Positions 46,467 through 55,564 of a stretch of 64,000 bases of DNA are shown piece after piece. The notes below the pieces were generated by a model that saw only the letters and a list, made by a program, of their open reading frames with translations, was not told the origin of the DNA and searched no databases. Source of the stretch: DAOUKH01 sp964291475 (GTDB lineage: Bacteria > Chloroflexota > Dehalococcoidia > SHYB01); assembly GCA_964291475.2 (NCBI GenBank), contig OZ220063.1, positions 78,768 to 142,767 on the forward strand, in the 5' to 3' direction. Within the stretch, counting starts at the first letter, position 1; each line of letters begins with the position of its first letter. A program made the translations under genes and the position numbers.

Positions 46467-47750
46467 CTACGAACGGCCGGTGAGCGCGGCGCGAGCCGCT
46501 TCGAGCGTCCGGTCGACGTCCGCTTCCGAGTGCGCCGCGGAAACGAACATGGCCTCAAACTGCGACGGCGGCAGGGCGACACCATGGTCGAGCATGGCGT
46601 GGAAGTAAGTGGCAAACGCGTCGCGGTCGGACCGGGCCGCGCTCTCGTAGTCGACGATCGGACCCTCGGCGAAGAACAGCGTCATCACCGAGCCGGCGCG
46701 GTTGAAGGCATGCGGACGGCCCGCCTCCGCCATGATCCCGCGATACCCCTCCTCGAGCGCCGCGGCGGTCCGTTCGATCCGGTTGTACGCCTCACCCGAG
46801 GCGAGCTCGGTCAGCGTGGCGATTCCCGCGGCGACGGCGACCGGATTTCCCGAAAGCGTCCCAGCCTGATAGGCCGGCCCGAGCGGCGAGACTTGCTTCA
46901 TGATCTTGGCGGGCCCTCCATAGGCCCCGATAGGCATCCCACCGCCAACGACTTTCCCGAGGCAGGTGAGATCGGGCGTCACGCCGTACAACGCCTGCGC
47001 GCCGCCGAAAGAGGCGCGGAAGCCGGAGATCACCTCGTCGAGGATGAGCAGGGCGCCGGCGGCCTGGGTCAGGCCGCGCAGCGCGGCGAGGAAGCCCTCG
47101 GCGGGCGGCACGACGCCCATGTTGCCCGCAATCGGCTCCACGATCACCGCGGCGACGTTGTCGGGGTTGGCTTCTAGGAGCACTCGCACGGATTCAGCAT
47201 CGTTGTAGCGAGCTACCAGCGTCTCGCGGGCATAGCCGGCAGGGACACCCGCGCTGTCGGGTGTGCCGAACGTCGCGCCCCCGGAGCCCGCCTTGACCAG
47301 GAGGCCGTCGGCGTGCCCGTGATAGCACCCGTCGAACTTAATGATCTTGTCTCGTCCGGTGTAGGCCCGCGCGACGCGCAGCGCACTCATGCAGGCTTCC
47401 GTACCGGACGAGACGAGGCGCACCATCTCGACGGAGGGCACCGCGTCGACGATGAGCGCGGCAAGCCGGTTCTCCCCCTCGGTCGGAGCGCCGAAGCTCG
47501 CCCCGAGCTCCACGGCGCGCTGGACCGCCGCGACGACGGCGGGGTGGGCGTGACCGAGAATGAGCGGCCCCCAGGAGCCGACGTAGTCGACATAGTCGCG
47601 GCCGTCGGCGTCGACGACGTGGGCCCCGGCGCCGCGGGCGATGAAGCGCGGCGAGCCTCCGACGCCCTTGAAGGCCCGGACGGGGCTATTGACCCCGCCG
47701 GGGATGAGCCGCTGGGCCTCGGCGAAGAGCTGGTCCGAACGGTTAGTCAT
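46467..47750 (-). CDS. hemL: Glutamate-1-semialdehyde 2,1-aminomutase
   Basis: 427 residues, PLP enzyme that makes 5-aminolevulinate from glutamate 1-semialdehyde, the product of HemA. RLIPGGVNSPVRAF, SSGTEACMSALRVARAYTGR, FDGCYHGHADGLLVKAGSG, PLP lysine in LGKVVGGGMPIGAYGG. Last gene of the tetrapyrrole operon; its start overlaps the antitoxin stop by 8 bases, so translation of hemL is coupled to the toxin-antitoxin pair. Confidence 0.95.
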   Translation of the reverse strand: MTNRSDQLFAEAQRLIPGGVNSPVRAFKGVGGSPRFIARGAGAHVVDADGRDYVDYVGSWGPLILGHAHPAVVAAVQRAVELGASFGAPTEGENRLAALIVDAVPSVEMVRLVSSGTEACMSALRVARAYTGRDKIIKFDGCYHGHADGLLVKAGSGGATFGTPDSAGVPAGYARETLVARYNDAESVRVLLEANPDNVAAVIVEPIAGNMGVVPPAEGFLAALRGLTQAAGALLILDEVISGFRASFGGAQALYGVTPDLTCLGKVVGGGMPIGAYGGPAKIMKQVSPLGPAYQAGTLSGNPVAVAAGIATLTELASGEAYNRIERTAAALEEGYRGIMAEAGRPHAFNRAGSVMTLFFAEGPIVDYESAARSDRDAFATYFHAMLDHGVALPPSQFEAMFVSAAHSEADVDRTLEAARAALTGRS

Positions 47751-48135
47751 CGAGGTCGGCGATCAGCTCGTTCAACGATGCGAAGGCCGCGACGCGCCCC
47801 GCGTCTATGTCGGCCTGGGCTTCGGCCTCGGCCGCCTGCCAGTCCGGCGTCCAGAACCAGGCCTGGCTCTTGTCCACCAAGCGTTTCGGCGTCAACATGA
47901 TCTTCCCCTGCGCGATACCGACCTCAATAAGGTCTCCTTCTTCGATACCCATCCTGCGGCGCACTTCCGAGGGAAGCGTGATCTGGCCGTGCCGCGTTAC
48001 TTTCGTCAACGCGATCCCTTCCGCCGGCGCGTCCGGCTCCACCGGCGCACTCGTCATGTAGAGTGCCGGCGTCTCCGCTATCCGCGGAGCGTCCCGCCGC
48101 TTCCGCCCGCGGCTAGGGTCTTTCGAGCGTGGCAT
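47743..48135 (-). CDS. AbrB/SpoVT-family antitoxin
   Basis: 130 residues. The swapped-hairpin AbrB domain is ALTKVTRHGQITLPSEVRRRMGIEEGDLIEV, followed by an acidic, Ala-rich C-terminal tail (EAEAQADIDAGRVAAFASLNELIADLDD) of the kind that wraps a toxin. ATG 48135 is taken (48147 also possible); both lie inside the 3' end of the toxin gene. Probably represses its own promoter and neutralises the toxin. Confidence 0.8.
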   Translation of the reverse strand: MPRSKDPSRGRKRRDAPRIAETPALYMTSAPVEPDAPAEGIALTKVTRHGQITLPSEVRRRMGIEEGDLIEVGIAQGKIMLTPKRLVDKSQAWFWTPDWQAAEAEAQADIDAGRVAAFASLNELIADLDD

Positions 48136-48376
48136 CGTGCTCTCCAATGTTCCGCAGCGTGAGCCGGTCGCCCCCGATCTCGAAGGTCATACGGCAGCCT
48201 CTGCTGACTCTTGCCTCCCAGATGTCTCGCGTCCCTTTGATGCGCTTGACGTGCAGACCCGGATACCGTGCGCCATGCTGCAACATGTTCGATAGCGCCT
48301 TCTTGAACTGCTCCTGCTCCTGTTGCGAGAGCTTCTTGTACGCCCGCTTGAACCGTTCCGTTCGCTCAAGACGCAC
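48113..48376 (-). CDS. RelE/ParE-superfamily toxin
   Basis: 87 residues with the RelE/ParE fold: RTERFKRAYKKLSQQEQEQFKKAL, then LHVKRIKGTRDIWEARVSRGCRMTFEI and LRNIGEHD. Basic, short, and overlapping the AbrB-type gene by 23 bases, so a type II pair; probable mRNA-cleaving or gyrase-targeting toxin. GTG start. It comes 39 bases after hemB, inside the tetrapyrrole operon. Confidence 0.8.
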   Translation of the reverse strand: MRLERTERFKRAYKKLSQQEQEQFKKALSNMLQHGARYPGLHVKRIKGTRDIWEARVSRGCRMTFEIGGDRLTLRNIGEHDATLERP

Positions 48377-48415
48377 CTTACCATGAACCTACTTTCTTCG
48401 TCAATTACTAATTTA

Positions 48416-49396
48416 CTACTCTTCCAACCAGCGCGCCGCTTCAATCGCGTGGTACGTCAGAATAATGTCGGCGCCGGCGCGCTTGATGCCAGTCAGCGCT
48501 TCCAGGACGACGCTCCTTTCGTCGAGCCATCCGGCGCGGGCCGCCGCCTTCACCATCGCATATTCCCCGCTCACGTTGTAGGCCGCCAACGGCAGGTCGA
48601 ACCGTTGGCGGGCCCGCGCGATGATATCAAGGTATGGCAACGCCGGCTTCACCATGATCCCGTCGGCGCCCTCGTTGACGTCGAGCTCGATCTCACGCAT
48701 CGCCTCCCGCGCGTTGGCGGGGTCCATCTGATAGCCCCGCCGGTCGCCGAACTGCGGCGCTGAGTCCGCGGCCTCCCGGAATGGGCCGAAGAACGCTGAG
48801 GCATATTTCGCCGCATACGACAGGATGGGCGTCTCGCTGAAGCCGGCGTCGTCGAGCGCCGCGCGGATCGCCCCCACCCGGCCGTCCATCATGTCGGAAG
48901 GGGCCACGATGTCGGCCCCCGCCTCGGCATGCGATACGGCCGTGCGCGCCAGTAGATCGAGGGTCGCATCGTTCACGACGTGGGCGCCGTCCAGGACGCC
49001 GCAGTGGCCGTGGTCGGTGTACTCGCAGAGGCAGACGTCGGTCACCACGAGCATCTCAGGGTGCGCGGCCTTGATGGCGCGGATTGCCTGCTGCGTCACC
49101 CCGTCGGCGGCGTAGGCCTCGGAGCCCATCGCGTCCTTGGCCGAGGGCAGGCCGAAGAGAATGACCCCCGAGACGCCCAGTTCGGCGGCCTCGCCGATCT
49201 CTCGCAACGCCTCGTCGGCTGAGACCTGGAAGACCCCGGGCATCGACCCCACTTCCGTGCGCGACCCGGTCCCGGGGACGATGAACATCGGATAGATGAA
49301 GTCTGATGGCGCGAGCGTGGTCTCCCGCACCAGCCGCCGCATCGGCGCATTACGCCGCATCCGTCTCATGCGCGTTGCGGGAAATGCCGTCGTCAT
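48416..49396 (-). CDS. hemB: Porphobilinogen synthase (5-aminolevulinate dehydratase)
   Basis: 326 residues; condenses two 5-aminolevulinate to porphobilinogen. The zinc site DVCLCEYTDHGHCG is complete, marking a zinc-dependent form. Active lysines lie in SYAAKYASAFFGPFREA and GIMVKPALPYLD. ATG 49396 is preferred for the GGGGGG stretch upstream; the ATG at 49429 would add 11 residues. Confidence 0.95.
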   Translation of the reverse strand: MTTAFPATRMRRMRRNAPMRRLVRETTLAPSDFIYPMFIVPGTGSRTEVGSMPGVFQVSADEALREIGEAAELGVSGVILFGLPSAKDAMGSEAYAADGVTQQAIRAIKAAHPEMLVVTDVCLCEYTDHGHCGVLDGAHVVNDATLDLLARTAVSHAEAGADIVAPSDMMDGRVGAIRAALDDAGFSETPILSYAAKYASAFFGPFREAADSAPQFGDRRGYQMDPANAREAMREIELDVNEGADGIMVKPALPYLDIIARARQRFDLPLAAYNVSGEYAMVKAAARAGWLDERSVVLEALTGIKRAGADIILTYHAIEAARWLEE

Positions 49397-49454
49397 CTCG
49401 CCCCCCTCGCCGTGGTCGGCGGAATCCACCCTTCAGTGCTTACCGCCGCGTCCC

Positions 49455-50969
49455 TCACCTTATCTGCCTTACGAATGATGTGAGCGCGTCCACAAGTCCA
49501 TCGACCGTATGCTCCTCAGCGGTGACCGCCACGTGAAGGCCGCGCGCCTCCGCCGTGCGGGTCGTCACCGGACCGATACTCGCCAGCGTCGCCGCTTGCA
49601 ACAAGCGGCAAGCGTCACCGCCAAGCGCTTCGACCAGGTTGTCGACCGTTGAGGAACTGGTGAAGGTGACCACGTCGACGCGCCGGCCTTCCAGCAGCTC
49701 GCGGGCGCGGGACGCCGTTTCGCCGGGTGTCACCGTATCGTAGACGTGCACCTGCTCCACTCGTGCTCCCCGCGCGGCGAGCAAGTCAAGCAGGTCTGCC
49801 GGCGCAATTGCCGAACGCGGAAGCAGCACGCGTTTGCCTTCAACGTCCGGCACCGTTTGGGCCAGCGCCGCCGTTGTGTATTGGTTCGGCACGAAGTCGG
49901 CCCGCACCCCCTGCCGTTCGAGCGCCGCCGCCGTTGCAGGGCCGATGGCGGCGACGGTCACCCCGCCGAGCGTGCGCGCGTCGAGCCCCAGAGCGCCGAC
50001 CCGCGCAAAGAACGCGTCGACCGCGTTCACGCTGGTGAAGGCGATGGCGTCGAAGCCTCGGATTCGGCCTACGGCATCGTCCAAGGCATCGACGTCCGGC
50101 GCCGGGCGTATCTCGATGCTGGGCGCCTCAATGGGTTCCGCCCCTTCGCTCCTGAGGCGCCGGCTGAGCGAGCCGGCTTGCGCCTTGGCCCGTGTCACCA
50201 TCACCCGCATACCGAACAGCGGTTTGCTTTCGAACCATCCGATCCGGGAGCGCAGCCGGACCACGTCGCCGACCACCGTCACCGCCGGCGGCCCAAGGTT
50301 AGCCTCGGCCGCCCGCTCGGCGATGTCGCCAAGCGTGCCTTCGACCGTCCGCTGCCGTGGCAGCGAGCCCCATTCGATGACCGCGACCGGCGTGTTCGCG
50401 GGAACCCCGTGGTCGCGGAGCTGCGCCAACGTCGACTCCAGCGTCTCGACGGACATCAAAATAACGAGCGTACCCGTTCCGCCGGCCAGCTTCGCCCACG
50501 CGACCCGCGACCACTCCCGGCCGGCGTCCTCTCGTCCCGTAATGACGGCGAAGGACGACGATGCCCGGCGGTCGGTGACGGGAATGCCGGCGTACGCCGG
50601 GGCGGCGATTGCCGACGTGATGCCGGGCACCACCTCGAACTCGACGCCCTGCGCGGCAAGCGCCTCGGCCTCTTCGCCACCGCGCCCGAAGACGAAGGGG
50701 TCCCCGCCCTTGAGCCGTACGATCCGCTTCCCCGCCTCGGCGAAGCGCACGAGCATCGCATTGATATCGGCCTGGCGATTCGGGTTGCGGCGCAAGCTCG
50801 CGCCCGCGAAGACGAGCTCGGCCTCCGGCCGCGCTTCGGCAAGCAGCGCTTCGTTTACCAGCCGGTCGTAGACCACGACGTCGGCGCCGCGGAGCGCCTC
50901 AAGGCCCTTCACCGTGATAAGCCCAGGGTCGCCGGGACCCGCGCCGACAAGATAGACCTTCCCCTTCAT
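49455..50969 (-). CDS. cobA-hemD: Fused uroporphyrinogen-III C-methyltransferase and uroporphyrinogen-III synthase
   Basis: 504 residues. Residues 1-245 are the SUMT/CobA methyltransferase (GKVYLVGAGPGDPGLITVKG, YDRLV, RLKGGDPFVFGRGGEE, GVEFEVVPGITSA, PVTDR); the rest is HemD (FGMRVMVTRAKAQAGSLSRRL, FTSVNAVDAFFARV, DFVPNQYTTAAL, TFTSSSTVDNLV). One chain thus closes uroporphyrinogen III and methylates it to precorrin-2. ATG overlaps the hemC stop. Confidence 0.93.
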   Translation of the reverse strand: MKGKVYLVGAGPGDPGLITVKGLEALRGADVVVYDRLVNEALLAEARPEAELVFAGASLRRNPNRQADINAMLVRFAEAGKRIVRLKGGDPFVFGRGGEEAEALAAQGVEFEVVPGITSAIAAPAYAGIPVTDRRASSSFAVITGREDAGREWSRVAWAKLAGGTGTLVILMSVETLESTLAQLRDHGVPANTPVAVIEWGSLPRQRTVEGTLGDIAERAAEANLGPPAVTVVGDVVRLRSRIGWFESKPLFGMRVMVTRAKAQAGSLSRRLRSEGAEPIEAPSIEIRPAPDVDALDDAVGRIRGFDAIAFTSVNAVDAFFARVGALGLDARTLGGVTVAAIGPATAAALERQGVRADFVPNQYTTAALAQTVPDVEGKRVLLPRSAIAPADLLDLLAARGARVEQVHVYDTVTPGETASRARELLEGRRVDVVTFTSSSTVDNLVEALGGDACRLLQAATLASIGPVTTRTAEARGLHVAVTAEEHTVDGLVDALTSFVRQIR

Positions 50970-51877
50970 CACGGCAGTGCCGCCAAGATATCCGCCGCGC
51001 CGGCCTCGGCAAGACGGCGCGCCAACTCACGGCCCAGCTCTTCGGGGTCACCGCGGTCGCCATCCACCTCAGCGCGGACCACCCGCATCTCGCCATCGGA
51101 CACCACGCCGTGCATCGTCATCGCGTCGCCTTCGATCCGGGCATAGGCGGCGACGGGTACGGTACAGCCGCCGCCGAGCGCGCGGACCGCGGCGGCCTCC
51201 GCCGTGACGGCAGTCCACGCATCGGCGTCGTTTGCAGCTTCGACCACCTGCGCCATCGCAACATCGCCGTCCCTGATTTGCAAGGCGAGGACGCCCTGAC
51301 CCGCCTCCGGAACGAACGACGCGGGATCGAAAAGCTCGCACGCCGCATCCAGCATTCCCAGTCTGGCAAGGCCCGCTGCGGCAACCACGACACCGTCGAG
51401 TTCATCGGTTCCGGCCTTCCCGACGCGGGTACCGACGTTGCCCCGCACCGGTACCACATCGAGGTCCGCCCGCAGCGCCTGAAGCAGCGCCTTTCGCCGG
51501 GGGCTGCTCGTTCCGATGCAACCATGCGCCGGAATGTCGGCCAGTGATGCCCGGCCCGGGGCAACCAGCGCGTCCCGGGGGTCCTCCCGCCCCGTCACCG
51601 CCGCCACCACGCAGCCCGGCGACGCCTCGATCGGCAGGTCCTTGAAACTATGCACCGCCATATCGATCACGTCATCGGCGAGCGCGGCTTCGAGCTCCTT
51701 CGCGAAGACGCCGCGGGGCATAGACGCTAGCGGCGCCTCCGGCGACCGGTCGCCGGAGCTTTGGATGACTTCCACCGTGAACGTGTCCCCGGGGTGCAGC
51801 GCCCGCAGTCGGCGGAGCGCGGTTTCGGTCTGCGCCAAGGCCAGCGGACTGCCCCTCGTCCCTACACGTATCCGCAT
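50969..51877 (-). CDS. hemC: Hydroxymethylbilane synthase
   Basis: 302 residues: MRIRVGTRGSPLALAQTE, MAVHSFKDLPIEASPG, and the dipyrromethane-cofactor cysteine in LGGGCTVPVAAYA. Polymerises four porphobilinogen to hydroxymethylbilane. 38 bases after hemA, overlapping cobA-hemD. Confidence 0.95.
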   Translation of the reverse strand: MRIRVGTRGSPLALAQTETALRRLRALHPGDTFTVEVIQSSGDRSPEAPLASMPRGVFAKELEAALADDVIDMAVHSFKDLPIEASPGCVVAAVTGREDPRDALVAPGRASLADIPAHGCIGTSSPRRKALLQALRADLDVVPVRGNVGTRVGKAGTDELDGVVVAAAGLARLGMLDAACELFDPASFVPEAGQGVLALQIRDGDVAMAQVVEAANDADAWTAVTAEAAAVRALGGGCTVPVAAYARIEGDAMTMHGVVSDGEMRVVRAEVDGDRGDPEELGRELARRLAEAGAADILAALP

Positions 51878-51915
51878 CGCTTCCGCTGCGGCGGGTACCC
51901 CGCCACCCCCGCGGG

Positions 51916-53184
51916 CTATTCCCCGCCGGTCTGGGAGGCGTCGAGGCGGAAGAGCGCCCGCGCCGTTTCGAGGACATCTTCGTCCTCACCACGAGTTTTG
52001 AGCACCGCTGAGGGATCGTGGAGCAGCTTCCGGGTAAGGGCCCGCGTCATGGTCTCGATCCGGGCCCGTTCCTCATCCGACAGACCTTCAAGCCTGCGCA
52101 GGCTCTTTTCCACCTCGCGTCGGCGAATCGCCTCGGCCTTGCTCTGAATCTGCGCAACGACCTCGCCCGCACCTCGCGCCCGCACCCACTCCTCGTACTC
52201 CTGCACGGCCTCTTCAATGATGACTTCGACCAGCCCGGCCTCGCGGTCTCGCGCTTCCCGGTTCCCCTCTGTAATGGACTTCAGGTCATCGACGTCGTAG
52301 AGAAAGACATTCGCAAGCTCGCGGCAGCGCGGGTCAATATCGCGAGGTGCGGCCAGGTCGATCAAGCAGATGGCACGGCCCTCACGCCGGACCATCGCCG
52401 CCTCGACCGCCGGCGAATCGAGCACGTAGCCTTCGGCGGCCGTCGCGCTGATCACGACGTCGTAAGAATGCGCCACGGCGGCGAGGTCGTCGAACCCGAC
52501 GACATGGCCGCCGAGCACCTCGGCGAGGGCGGCGGCCCGCGACCGCGTGCGATTGGCGACGCCGATCTCCGCGGCGCCGGCGTCGCGGAGGCCCTTGGCG
52601 GCAAGTTTGCCCGCCTCGCCGGCGCTGATCACCAGCACCCGGCAGCCGCCGAGCCCGCCGAAGACCGCCTTTGCCCGCTGCACACCAGCGGTGCTGACCG
52701 AGAGAGCGTGTCGGCTGATCGCCGTCTGTGTTCGCGCGGCACGGCCTACCCGGAGTCCTCGATGGAATAGTTTCGTGAGCGCGGGCCCCAGCCTGTCCGC
52801 TTCGGACGCGCCGACCATCGCGTCGCGCACCTGGCCGAGAATCTCGCTTTCGCCAAGCGCCATCGAATCGAGGCCGCAGGCCACGCGGAACAGGTGGCGC
52901 TCCGCTTCTCTTCCGCAATGCTTGTACAGATAAGACTCGGCCCAGCCCCGCGGTGCTTCGTTGAAGTCGGTGAGGAAATCGGCGGCCCGCTTGGTCCCCT
53001 CATCGGCATTTGGAGCCGCGGCGTAGACCTCGACCCGGTTGCACGTCGACAGGATGACGGCCTCCGGCAGGTATTCCCCAATCGCTTCCAAAGCATCCCG
53101 GAGGCGGGCGGGGACGATCGCCAGACGCTCCCGGACCTCGATGGGGGCCGACTTGTGGCTGACGCCAACGGCTACGATGCTCAC
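51916..53184 (-). CDS. hemA: Glutamyl-tRNA reductase
   Basis: 422 residues: GVSHKSAPIEVRERLAI, catalytic Cys in ILSTCNRVEVYA, GEAGKLAAKGLRDAGA (NADP site) and the C-terminal dimerisation helix. First committed step of the C5 pathway. The ATG overlaps the siroheme synthase stop by 4 bases. Confidence 0.95.
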   Translation of the reverse strand: MSIVAVGVSHKSAPIEVRERLAIVPARLRDALEAIGEYLPEAVILSTCNRVEVYAAAPNADEGTKRAADFLTDFNEAPRGWAESYLYKHCGREAERHLFRVACGLDSMALGESEILGQVRDAMVGASEADRLGPALTKLFHRGLRVGRAARTQTAISRHALSVSTAGVQRAKAVFGGLGGCRVLVISAGEAGKLAAKGLRDAGAAEIGVANRTRSRAAALAEVLGGHVVGFDDLAAVAHSYDVVISATAAEGYVLDSPAVEAAMVRREGRAICLIDLAAPRDIDPRCRELANVFLYDVDDLKSITEGNREARDREAGLVEVIIEEAVQEYEEWVRARGAGEVVAQIQSKAEAIRRREVEKSLRRLEGLSDEERARIETMTRALTRKLLHDPSAVLKTRGEDEDVLETARALFRLDASQTGGE

Positions 53185-53837
53185 GGACGCTCCTCATGTT
53201 CGGTGGCGGCCCCGGCGCGAAGAAGCCGCAGCAACGCACCCTTCGCTTCGGCCCCCCTGCCATCGCAGGCATATTGGTCGATGACAGGACCCAGAGCCGC
53301 GTTCCACACATCGCCGGCGACCTGCCGCCCCTCTTCCCTTAGTGCGTCCCTCGCCGCCGCCGCCGCCTCGACGAGGTCGCCGTAGCCCTGTGGGAACCGC
53401 GCTTCCAAGTCCTCCCGGACCTTGCGCGCCATCGCCGGGCTCTTGCCATTGGTAGAAATCGCTACGGTGAGGTCGCCGCGCGTGAGCAGGGCGGGCGCGG
53501 TGAACATGCACAGTTCCGGGTCGTCCACCACGTTGAGCAGCACGCGGCGCTCCGACGCCTCCTCGGCAATCCGCCTATTGACCTCGCGGTCGTCGGTCGC
53601 CGCGATGGCAAGGAAGGCGCCGTCGAGGTCGCCCGTCACATACTCGCGGTCGATCCACGAGATGCGGCCGTCCCGGGCCTGGGCCCGCACGTCGGGCGTC
53701 GCGTCCGGACCGATCACCACGACGTCCGCTCCCGATTCCAAGAGCCCGTGGATCTTTCGTTCGCCCACGTCACCGGCCCCCACGACCACGCATTTGCGTC
53801 CTTGGAGCACCAGGGAGACCGCGTAGGTACTCGGCAT
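53181..53837 (-). CDS. Precorrin-2 dehydrogenase / sirohydrochlorin ferrochelatase (Met8/CysG-N type)
   Basis: 218 residues: CVVVGAGDVGERKIHGLLESGADV (NAD site), LNVVDDPELCMFTAPALLTRGDL with the conserved Asp needed for both activities, and TNGKSPAMARKVREDLE. Oxidises precorrin-2 and can insert iron to give siroheme. With cobA in the same operon this directs flux to siroheme or cobalamin. Confidence 0.92.
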   Translation of the reverse strand: MPSTYAVSLVLQGRKCVVVGAGDVGERKIHGLLESGADVVVIGPDATPDVRAQARDGRISWIDREYVTGDLDGAFLAIAATDDREVNRRIAEEASERRVLLNVVDDPELCMFTAPALLTRGDLTVAISTNGKSPAMARKVREDLEARFPQGYGDLVEAAAAARDALREEGRQVAGDVWNAALGPVIDQYACDGRGAEAKGALLRLLRAGAATEHEERP

Positions 53838-53840
53838 TGC

Positions 53841-54452
53841 TCAACCTGCCGGCGCCTTTTGGTTCTCGCCGCTCGGGCGCGCTTCGTAGGCACCTGCGAT
53901 CTCGAGGAGTATCTCGTCCGCGAGCGCCGCGATGTCGGGCCGCGTAGCGCCCTGGGGCGGCACGGCAAGGGAGTCCAGCAGGGTGTTGCGGAAGAAGATG
54001 AAGGCGGCGACGGCGTCACGGGGGCCAACGCCACCCGCGGCGAGTTCTCGCCCGTATTCCCCGCCGAGATAACGCGCCTCCTCGCTGAGTTCCGGGCGCG
54101 GCCGGGCCCCGCCGGCCCAGTCCGACGCCAGCGCCACCATGCGCCGGCCAAGAACACGGAGCCGTCCGCGCGCCGCCTCATCGAAGTTGCCGGCCAGCTC
54201 TGGAGCGCCGGTGCGGCGCCGGTTCAACCGCCGGCGCATTCGAGAGAGCGCACTCTCGGGAACGACCGTCGCCGCGCTCTCCCCGATGAACCCCTCGATG
54301 TCCTGGGCGGAGAACCGGCGGTGGCCCCCGGGCGTCCTGAAGGTGCGGAGACGACCGGAATCGGCCCAGTGGCGCAGTGTGCTCTCGTTGACGCCGAGCA
54401 TCTCGCAGGCCCTGCCCAACGAGATCCACTTCGAAGCCGTCGCTCGCGCCAT
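53841..54452 (-). CDS. MerR-like helix-turn-helix regulator of the tetrapyrrole operon
   Basis: 203 residues. Residues 6-55 are a MerR/BldC-type HTH (ISLGRACEMLGVNESTLRHWADSGRLRTFRTPGGHRRFSAQDIEGF); the helical remainder could sense a ligand and has no recognised family. It is the first gene of the operon, 3 bases before the siroheme synthase gene, so an operon-specific or autoregulatory role is likely. ATG 54452 is chosen; TTG 54470 would add six residues. Confidence 0.75.
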   Translation of the reverse strand: MARATASKWISLGRACEMLGVNESTLRHWADSGRLRTFRTPGGHRRFSAQDIEGFIGESAATVVPESALSRMRRRLNRRRTGAPELAGNFDEAARGRLRVLGRRMVALASDWAGGARPRPELSEEARYLGGEYGRELAAGGVGPRDAVAAFIFFRNTLLDSLAVPPQGATRPDIAALADEILLEIAGAYEARPSGENQKAPAG

Positions 54453-54666
54453 GCTCGTTAAATCTGCCAAAATCTATGCATAATTGCTTCGGTTGTTACA
54501 CCGGCAGTATAGATTACACCGGTGGTTTGTGACAGTCAACACGATTCCCCCACATCACTGACGAAGATCATGCGGCGGCTTGGCGCGTCCCGTCGGCTGG
54601 CAGATGGGTCGGCTATCGGTCATACTGAACGGCGACCGATCGCGCCTCCCGAGGAAGTGGCTCACT
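54453..54666. promoter_or_regulatory. Divergent control region between the tetrapyrrole operon and the sulfite-oxidase-like gene
   Basis: AT-richer than its surroundings around 54455-54540. GTTACACCGG and TTACACCGG recur (about 54495 and 54515), a possible operator repeat for the MerR-like regulator. No promoter could be fixed. Confidence 0.35.
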
Positions 54667-55227
54667 GTGAGTAAGGAACGCGTGCCGCCGGGCCAGTTCG
54701 TCACTGCTAAGTTCCCGGTATTGACCTACGGCGCCACGCCCAAGTTCGACCCCGATGCCTGGTCGTTCCGGGTCCTCGGCCTCGTCGAGCGCGACGTCTC
54801 GCTAAGCTACGCCGAACTGCGCGAATTGCCCAAGGCCGAGATCACCGCCGACTTCCACTGCGTGACCCAGTGGAGCCGCCTTGACAACCGCTGGGGCGGC
54901 GTGGCGATTCAGACCATCATCGAGATGACCAAGCCGCTCCCAAGCGCCACCCACGTCATGGCCCATTGCGACGGGGGCTACACCACCAACCTGCCCATCG
55001 ACGTGCTCCTCGATGACGACGTGCTGCTCGCCTACGAGCACGACGGAGAGAATCTCGCCCCCGAGCACGGTTGGCCTCTGCGGCTCATCGTCCCCAAGCG
55101 CTATGCCTGGAAGAGCGCCAAGTGGCTGCGGGCCTTAGAGTTCATGGACGCCGACCGCCCCGGGTTCTGGGAGATGCACGGCTACCACAACGACGCCGAC
55201 CCCTGGTCGGAAGAGCGCTTCTCCTAG
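54667..55227 (+). CDS. Sulfite-oxidase-like molybdopterin oxidoreductase
   Basis: 186 residues, YuiH/YedY-like, single Moco domain. RVPPGQFVTAKFPVLTYGATPKFDPDAWSFRVLGLVE at the start and the molybdenum-ligand Cys in DFHCVTQWSRLDNRWGGV. No twin-arginine signal and no heme domain, so probably cytoplasmic. GTG 54667 is chosen because AGGAAG lies 9 bases upstream and homology begins there; in-frame ATG 54604 is an alternative. Physiological substrate unknown. Confidence 0.85.
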   Translation: MSKERVPPGQFVTAKFPVLTYGATPKFDPDAWSFRVLGLVERDVSLSYAELRELPKAEITADFHCVTQWSRLDNRWGGVAIQTIIEMTKPLPSATHVMAHCDGGYTTNLPIDVLLDDDVLLAYEHDGENLAPEHGWPLRLIVPKRYAWKSAKWLRALEFMDADRPGFWEMHGYHNDADPWSEERFS

Positions 55228-55242
55228 CCCGCCTCTAGGCGG

Positions 55243-55380
55243 CTAGAGCCACCACGCGGCCAGACCCAGCAGGAAGCCGAAGCCGGCGACGTTCAGCACG
55301 GCCATAACCGCGACCGCGCCTTCGGCGTCCTCGGCTTCAAGGAGCTCCTCTGCGCGGTCGAGGGGGCCGGCCTCGCCCAT
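55243..55380 (-). CDS. Small single-span membrane protein (45 residues)
   Basis: MGEAGPLDRAEELLEAED... ends in one hydrophobic helix (VAVMAVLNVAGFGFLLGLAAWWL). The acidic N-terminus followed by a C-terminal anchor is plausible for a tail-anchored small protein. Convergent with the sulfite-oxidase-like gene, 15 bases away. No homology can be claimed. Confidence 0.4.
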   Translation of the reverse strand: MGEAGPLDRAEELLEAEDAEGAVAVMAVLNVAGFGFLLGLAAWWL

Positions 55381-55564
55381 CCATGGCCATTCGGCACCGC
55401 TACCCGTCGGGCTCGCCGGGCCAGAAATGAAGAGAGCGAACCCCCGAAGGGGTCCGCCTTCTCACTGCCCCAAGCCGGGGAGGCCTATAGCCGGCCGGAC
55501 GCCGCTCCGCCGCAAAGGGGATGCATCGATGCGGATCCCTGCACGGCGGCGCGGCTGCGTTAAG

